A stretch of 9,474 bases of DNA from Maribacter sp. (GTDB taxonomy: Bacteria > Bacteroidota > Bacteroidia > Flavobacteriales > Flavobacteriaceae): contig JABDKZ010000002.1 in assembly GCA_013001935.1 (NCBI GenBank), positions 1-9,474 on the forward strand. Direction: 5' to 3'. A program made the translations under genes and the position numbers. The first letter of the stretch is position 1, and each line of letters begins with the position of its first letter. Below the pieces are notes generated by a model. That model did no database searches. It saw only the letters and a list, made by a program, of their open reading frames with translations, and was not told the origin of the DNA. Below, piece after piece: positions 5,122 through 9,474 of the stretch.

Positions 5122-6300
5122 ATGAAGCCCGACTTATTTGAAGCTCCCGACTACTACAATTTAGACGATTTATTATCTGAAGAACATTTATTAGTACGCG
5201 ATGCGGCTCGCCAGTGGGTAAAACGCGATATCTCCCCCATCATTGAAGAATATGCACAAAAGGCTGAATTCCCCAAACAGATTATCAACGGCTTGGCAGA
5301 AATCGGGGCCTTTGGACCGTATATCCCTCCAGCATACGGTGGCGCTGGTTTGGACCAAATCAGTTACGGACTCATAATGCAAGAAATTGAACGAGGGGAT
5401 AGTGGCGTACGTTCTACGGCCTCGGTGCAATCTTCATTGGTCATGTACCCCATTTTCCAATATGGAACCGAGGAACAACGAAAAAAATATTTGCCAAAAT
5501 TGGCCACAGGTGAATTTATGGGCTGTTTTGGTCTTACTGAGCCTAATCATGGATCTAACCCCTCGGGAATGGAGACAAAATTCAAAGATATGGGTGACCA
5601 CTTTCTTTTGAATGGCGCTAAATTATGGATATCAAACTCACCTTTTGCAGACATAGCCGTTGTTTGGGCCAAGAATGAAGAAGGTCGTATACATGGTTTA
5701 ATCGTAGAACGTGGAATGGAAGGATTTTCAACACCTGAAACTCACGGTAAATGGTCGCTTAGAGCATCTGCAACAGGAGAACTGATATTTGATAATGTCA
5801 AAGTCCCAAAAGATAACCTATTGCCTGGAAAAAACGGATTGGGAGCTCCGCTTGGGTGTTTAGACTCCGCTCGTTATGGTATTGCTTGGGGCGCTATTGG
5901 TGCGGCGATGGACTGTTATGATACGGCCTTAAGATATGCCAAAGAACGTATACAATTTGGGAAACCCATTGCTGCCACACAATTGCAACAAAAGAAATTG
6001 GCCGAAATGATTACCGAAATCACCAAAGCGCAATTATTGGCCTTTCGTTTAGGGCAATTAAAAAATGATGGTCGTGCTACCACCGCTCAAATCTCTATGG
6101 CTAAACGTAATAATGTTGAGATGGCCATCAAAATTGCACGCGAAGCGAGACAAGTGTTAGGTGGGATGGGAATTACTGGCGATTATAGTATTATGCGCCA
6201 TATGATGAACCTCGAAAGTGTTATTACCTATGAGGGCACCCATGATATCCACTTATTGATAACAGGGGCTGATATTACAGGAATGCCAGCATTTCAATAA
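5122..6300 (+). CDS. gcdH: Glutaryl-CoA dehydrogenase (acyl-CoA dehydrogenase family)
   Basis: This 392-residue FAD enzyme oxidatively decarboxylates glutaryl-CoA to crotonyl-CoA in the cytoplasm, in breakdown of lysine, hydroxylysine and tryptophan. Assignment rests on motifs shared with human GCDH: ERGDSGVRSTASVQSSLV (90-107), with Glu90, Arg97 and Ser101 in the places of the glutarate-binding Glu87, Arg94 and Ser98; CFGLTEPNHGSNP (135-147) at the flavin; SLRASATGE (212-220); SARYGIAWG (249-257); and TYEGTHDIH (369-377) with catalytic base Glu371. Keeping the Glu/Arg/Ser set favours the decarboxylating form. The frame is open from an ATG at 5074, but 5122 is chosen because a strong promoter overlaps the extension and because MKPDLFEAPDYY matches the family N terminus. 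It follows the Rieske gene by 66 bp and ends 12 bp before the convergent lipoprotein gene. Electrons would pass to ETF, not encoded here. Confidence 0.93.
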   Translation: MKPDLFEAPDYYNLDDLLSEEHLLVRDAARQWVKRDISPIIEEYAQKAEFPKQIINGLAEIGAFGPYIPPAYGGAGLDQISYGLIMQEIERGDSGVRSTASVQSSLVMYPIFQYGTEEQRKKYLPKLATGEFMGCFGLTEPNHGSNPSGMETKFKDMGDHFLLNGAKLWISNSPFADIAVVWAKNEEGRIHGLIVERGMEGFSTPETHGKWSLRASATGELIFDNVKVPKDNLLPGKNGLGAPLGCLDSARYGIAWGAIGAAMDCYDTALRYAKERIQFGKPIAATQLQQKKLAEMITEITKAQLLAFRLGQLKNDGRATTAQISMAKRNNVEMAIKIAREARQVLGGMGITGDYSIMRHMMNLESVITYEGTHDIHLLITGADITGMPAFQ

Positions 6301-6312
6301 GAAAGCGGTGAA

Positions 6313-6702
6313 CTATTCCCGATTATAGGTCAATAAAATTTCATCATCGGCAATTTGGGGATTATCTACCAAGGTAAGTGCCAATACATCAGGTTTTAGA
6401 ACATAGGTATATTGCACTCCATTATTGAGTGTGATCAAATCACCTTGTAAGGTAAAAATCCCTTCTGCATCAGTTAAAAACGAAAACACCCCCGTATTCT
6501 CAACTTTCAGATTGTTCCCTGCAAACGTTATTTTATGGCCGCTAAAATCAGGGTTATTCCCAAAATCACAAAAACAGGATACATTGGTCAATATCCATTT
6601 ACCTTCCAAAGGGGTAGGCGTAGCATCTGAGTCATCATTAGTATCCTTGGAGCATGAAACAACTATAAAGGTTAAAAAAAGCAATGCAACTAACTTTTTC
6701 AT
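6313..6702 (-). CDS. Small lipoprotein, lipocalin-like, function unknown
   Basis: This 129-residue protein starts with a type II signal peptide: MKK, a hydrophobic core LVALLFLTFIV, and a lipobox-like VVSC with lipidation at Cys17. The following SKDTNDDSD is acidic, as in signals that send Bacteroidota lipoproteins to the outer face of the outer membrane; surface display is an inference. The mature part begins LEGKWILTNVSC (32-43), the opening strand of small lipocalin-like beta-barrel lipoproteins common in Flavobacteriaceae, and continues as beta-rich sequence (ITFAGNNLKVENTG, FTLQGDLITLNNG, VLALTLVDN). A Cys-x-Cys pair (43, 45) stands out and could form a disulfide or bind a ligand. The gene converges on gcdH and has no partner in an operon. 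I do not recognise a specific function. Confidence 0.8.
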   Translation of the reverse strand: MKKLVALLFLTFIVVSCSKDTNDDSDATPTPLEGKWILTNVSCFCDFGNNPDFSGHKITFAGNNLKVENTGVFSFLTDAEGIFTLQGDLITLNNGVQYTYVLKPDVLALTLVDNPQIADDEILLTYNRE

Positions 6703-6755
6703 GATTTTTTTCTTTTTAGATGAATAAATGGCATTTGGTTGCGCAAATCAATATT

Positions 6756-6763
6756 CAAACATA
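6756..6763 (-). promoter_or_regulatory. Possible -7 element for the lipoprotein gene
   Basis: On the minus strand TATGTTTG fits TAnnTTTG and lies 53 bp before the lipoprotein ATG, so the mRNA would have a leader of nearly 50 bases that includes an A-rich run just before the start. No TTG is seen at the -33 position, so this is a half-site match. Confidence 0.4.
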
Positions 6764-6927
6764 CTCAGAAATTACTGTAAAATCCATTTAATAAACACAA
6801 AAGCATGCATTCACCACAATATTAACTTGCTATACATCATTTCTTTTCTTGAATGCTTTTACTACCCTACATTTACTATGTAATAAAAACGAAATAAGTT
6901 TTTTTCATTTTCATATAGTGTTCTCGT

Positions 6928-6962
6928 AAAAGAGTCTTGTCTTAGCTGATAGGGCTCTTTTT
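6928..6962. terminator. Terminator-like hairpin in the intergenic region
   Basis: AAAAGAGTC (6928-6936) pairs with GGCTCTTTT (6953-6961) in a 9-bp stem with one G-T pair and a loop of 16 bases. Because the stem is A/T at its base, a T-tract follows it on both strands. It lies about 190 bp after the stop of the minus-strand channel gene and more than 600 bp after gcdH. It could end read-through from the channel gene or an unannotated RNA. The large loop makes it a modest candidate. Confidence 0.35.
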
Positions 6963-7136
6963 AGTTTCTATCAATATGAATGACCCGCTTTTTTTGTCGC
7001 CCCGGTTTATTATCGTCATGTAATTGAAATAGAAGTTTACAAAAGGCTTAATAAGTGTTTACCGATCTATTTTTTAAACAGTAAGGCGTTTCGCGCTTAG
7101 CTATCAATATATATCCAGACCTGTCATCGCGAACCA

Positions 7137-7154
7137 AAGCCATATACTTGGCTT
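7137..7154 (-). terminator. Weak hairpin at the stop codon of the channel gene
   Basis: AAGCCA and TGGCTT form a 6-bp stem around a 6-base loop, and the TAA of the channel gene overlaps its first arm. Only a short T-poor tail (TGGTTCG) follows on the minus strand, so it is at best a weak terminator. Confidence 0.2.
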
Positions 7155-9474
7155 ATTCGGGATTCTTTGATGGTAAATCCCCTGACATAAAATCATTAGA
7201 CAACGTATCAGGGTTTTGGTCGCTTTTTGATAAACGTACCACCCGTTGCGGTAAGGGGATTTCTATACCCAACTCTTCAAAACGGTTATATATTGCAATC
7301 GATACATCACTTTTAGATTTTAAACTGTTCTTAAAATACACCCAAAAAAGCAAGCGGAAGCTAAGGGCGCTTTCACCAAACTTATCAAAGAGCGCCATGG
7401 GTGCAGGATTTTTTAAAACCATCTTATTTTCAGACACAACATCCAATAGCACTTCAAGTACCTGATTGGGGTCCGAGCCATAGGAAGCTCCGATCCAGAT
7501 TTCATTCCTTCGTATATTGTTTGAAAGGGTCCAGTTGATCAAATCATTTGAAATCAGATTATTGTTTGGTACCACAACCTCAGAACCATCATAGGTACTT
7601 ATTCGGGAAGAACGAACCCCTATTTTACTAACAATCCCAAGTAAACTATTTACCTCAACCACATCACCGGTTAAAATGGGTCGTTCAAAAACCAGGATTA
7701 TTCCGGATATAAAATTAGAGACCACGTTTTGCAGTCCAAATCCAATGCCCAATCCAAGAGCACCAGCCAATAGATTAAACTTGCTTAGGTCTATCCCCAA
7801 GGCTGAAATGGCCAAAACAAATCCTAAGGCCAAAATAAAATAACGTATAACCAAAGAGATTGCCGCAGGAACGCCTTTTGGGAGCGTAATAAAATTCAGT
7901 TTAATCTCCTGGCCATCCAGCAAAAACGAAATAATTCCTGTGATAAGGAACGAGGCGGCTAGGATACCAATAAATCCAAAGATCATACCAAGCGTAAATG
8001 TTACGCTGCCAACCTTATACGGTATAGAAAGTATATTATCAAATGTTGAGACAAGTGGTTGGTAAAGATCTACCAAATTTAAAAAATAATACAGCCAGCA
8101 AGCCATAATCACAATGCGAATGGCACGCATTACCTTCAACTCTAAACCCGTTCTACTAAGAGCGCTAAGATCTATTTTACGACGATAATGATTACTGATA
8201 AAGCCCAATGCCAGACCATACGCTATAATTAAGATAGCATAAAAGATAATCGTTAATTCACTACCCTGATTAATAATCTTTATACAGACCTCAGTTAGGT
8301 TTGTATAGCCTAAAACATTCGAAATAAAGGCTATGACAAGTATTAGGTAAAAAACCGGCGTTAAGCGAATTAATAGAGAACCAAATCTGCTAAGGTTTAA
8401 CTTGCTAGTAACTTTATATGGATATGTTATATAAGCCAAAATTCCCACAAACACAAAGGTCTGAATCAGTAAATAGACACGATTTTGAATTGGGGTTAAC
8501 CATAAATAGGTCTTTGCTACATTCAATATAAAAATTGCAATAACAAGGTAGGGCACATATCTAAAACGCCCTGTCATATATGGCCTAACCAGAAAGGCAG
8601 CACCTATAAGAACTAGAAAAAGAATACTATCGAACCAGAGCTTTGGGGTATTGATAAATATATAATTTGCCGACAGTAACACCAAGAAGAAAATCACTAA
8701 GAACGTATCCTTTAAGATGATATCCTTTGCCCGTTGTAAATTTGCATCAACCTTTCCTGACTGGTCTTTTAGCAAGTTTTTTTTCAAAACCCGAGTCCCA
8801 AAAAATATAAGTGCAACTACAATTACAAAGAGATAAATGGTGTTTTCCTTGGCCCTTGTATACGTCCGAATTGCGGTAAAGTTTTGGGATATGGATTCAT
8901 CGCCTTCTTTTTCAACAGTGTCTCTGAAACTCTTAAAAGAAGTTTTCCAAAGGGGCTGGTTTCGCAAATATAAAATTTGATAGACCTCAGAATACCGCAA
9001 TGACTTTAAGCTTTCAATAACTTCGTCAATAACATTAATTTGACTACTTACTTGGGACTGTAGATTTAAATACTTAGTATTCTTATCGGTAACAATGGTT
9101 TCAATTTCTTTGTAATTGTCCCATACAGATTTAACGTTTATCAGAAGATTCACCGGAACCTCCTTCTGCTCCGCATTCTGATACGTCAATTCCCATGTTT
9201 TTTCATTATACTCAATTGACTCGCGAAGTAAGGCATTCCGTTCAGCAAAGAGGTTGATGGTAGTTTGAAAATTTTCAAAAAAATCACGATATCTATTCCA
9301 CGATTTAATTTGATTATCTACCTGCTCTATATTGGGAGATCTACCTAAAAAATTAGTTGCCTGTACTTTGCGTTCTTCAATGGTCTCAGTATACACGGGT
9401 AGGAGCGAATCAATTCGCGCTATACTTTGTTCGAGCTCCATTTTTTGCTCTATCTCTTTGATGTCATCATTAGC
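7153..9474 (-). CDS. MscS/MscK-family mechanosensitive channel, N-terminally cut by window edge
   Basis: This inner-membrane channel opens under membrane tension to release solutes during hypo-osmotic shock. The frame remains open to the right edge (11 more codons upstream of the Met at 9441, including KEIEQK), so the true start and any signal peptide lie outside; at least 773 residues are present. Numbering from Met 9441: residues 1-195 are soluble, Gln/Glu/Asn-rich and probably coiled-coil; residues about 200-580 hold about eleven hydrophobic segments; the pore helix is LLAGALGLGIGFGLQNVV (557-574), followed by FISGIILVFERPILTGD (577-593). The conserved beta-domain motif STYDGSEVVVPNNNLISND runs near 615-634, followed by the alpha/beta cytoplasmic cage domain to about 735. 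A polar tail closes the protein. The extra helices and N-terminal domain resemble MscK/MscM rather than three-helix MscS, with a shorter extracytoplasmic part. The gene faces away from the window's other operons. Confidence 0.9.
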   Translation of the reverse strand, partial: ANDDIKEIEQKMELEQSIARIDSLLPVYTETIEERKVQATNFLGRSPNIEQVDNQIKSWNRYRDFFENFQTTINLFAERNALLRESIEYNEKTWELTYQNAEQKEVPVNLLINVKSVWDNYKEIETIVTDKNTKYLNLQSQVSSQINVIDEVIESLKSLRYSEVYQILYLRNQPLWKTSFKSFRDTVEKEGDESISQNFTAIRTYTRAKENTIYLFVIVVALIFFGTRVLKKNLLKDQSGKVDANLQRAKDIILKDTFLVIFFLVLLSANYIFINTPKLWFDSILFLVLIGAAFLVRPYMTGRFRYVPYLVIAIFILNVAKTYLWLTPIQNRVYLLIQTFVFVGILAYITYPYKVTSKLNLSRFGSLLIRLTPVFYLILVIAFISNVLGYTNLTEVCIKIINQGSELTIIFYAILIIAYGLALGFISNHYRRKIDLSALSRTGLELKVMRAIRIVIMACWLYYFLNLVDLYQPLVSTFDNILSIPYKVGSVTFTLGMIFGFIGILAASFLITGIISFLLDGQEIKLNFITLPKGVPAAISLVIRYFILALGFVLAISALGIDLSKFNLLAGALGLGIGFGLQNVVSNFISGIILVFERPILTGDVVEVNSLLGIVSKIGVRSSRISTYDGSEVVVPNNNLISNDLINWTLSNNIRRNEIWIGASYGSDPNQVLEVLLDVVSENKMVLKNPAPMALFDKFGESALSFRLLFWVYFKNSLKSKSDVSIAIYNRFEELGIEIPLPQRVVRLSKSDQNPDTLSNDFMSGDLPSKNPE

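Larger units (their letters stand above)
6703..7152. other. 450-bp gene-free, AT-rich intergenic region
   Basis: No convincing reading frame was found on either strand. It holds the probable promoter of the lipoprotein (6756-6763) and an 8-bp inverted pair AAAAGCAT/ATGCTTTT (6799-6806 and 6853-6860) with a long loop. It also holds a terminator-like hairpin (6928-6962), a T-run after CCGC near 6990, a GC-rich hairpin with one bulge (TAAG-GCG-TTT-CGC-G-CTTA, 7082-7099), and a short hairpin at the channel gene stop (7137-7154). No tRNA, rRNA or known riboswitch was recognised. The number of hairpins leaves room for a small RNA. Confidence 0.5.

Noticed and set aside
6425..6727. Plus-strand open frame of 100 codons opposite the lipoprotein
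   Set aside because: The minus-strand gene has a signal peptide and lipobox; the opposite frame has no recognisable features.
7122..7145. GTCATCGCGAACC-AAAGCC segment resembling another REP-type repeat
   Set aside because: It partly recalls common GTCATTGCGAA-type repeats, but only one short, imperfect copy is present and it has no partner in the window.

Overview
The window looks like chromosome of a marine member of the Flavobacteriaceae (Bacteroidota). The base composition is AT-rich, start codons lack Shine-Dalgarno sequences and have A/T-rich leaders, and there are Bacteroidota-type promoter elements (TTTG / TAnnTTTG). The gene content also fits: a sulfatase, a short lipoprotein with an acidic stretch after its lipidated Cys, and a glutaryl-CoA dehydrogenase. 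The genus cannot be fixed from the sequence alone.

Layout, left to right. 1-434 (+) is the C-terminal end of a sulfatase cut by the window edge. 465-955 is a repeat region. It holds two degenerate and one intact copy of a 28-bp palindromic repeat at about 60-bp spacing, then a small GIY-YIG nuclease gene (623-892), then a perfect inverted copy of the intact repeat (928-955). 998-1711 (+) is a TrmN6/YfiC-type tRNA adenine methyltransferase. It converges, with a 2-bp gap, on a two-gene minus-strand operon (3896-1714): an AdiC/PotE-like amino acid antiporter followed, with TAATG stop/start overlap, by a dimethylarginine-dimethylaminohydrolase-like enzyme.

Divergent from that operon across 70 bp is a Rieske non-heme iron oxygenase (3967-5055, +) related to choline monooxygenase and carnitine oxygenase. 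It is followed by glutaryl-CoA dehydrogenase (5122-6300, +), which appears to have its own promoter. A small lipoprotein (6702-6313, -) converges on gcdH. A 450-bp gap without a gene (6703-7152) separates it from a large MscS/MscK-type mechanosensitive channel (9474-7153, -), whose N terminus lies beyond the right edge.

How the genes may work together: the permease and hydrolase form a convincing translation-coupled pair for uptake or exchange and hydrolysis of arginine-type or methylated-arginine compounds. The oxygenase has a Glu at the bridging position typical of quaternary-ammonium Rieske oxygenases, so a shared theme of N-methylated nitrogen compounds around the divergent promoter is possible but is only inference. 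GcdH belongs to lysine/tryptophan (glutaryl-CoA) breakdown. The most distinctive structure is the repeat-bounded GIY-YIG cassette, which resembles a non-autonomous or self-maintaining palindromic repeat system with a nuclease in place of a transposase.
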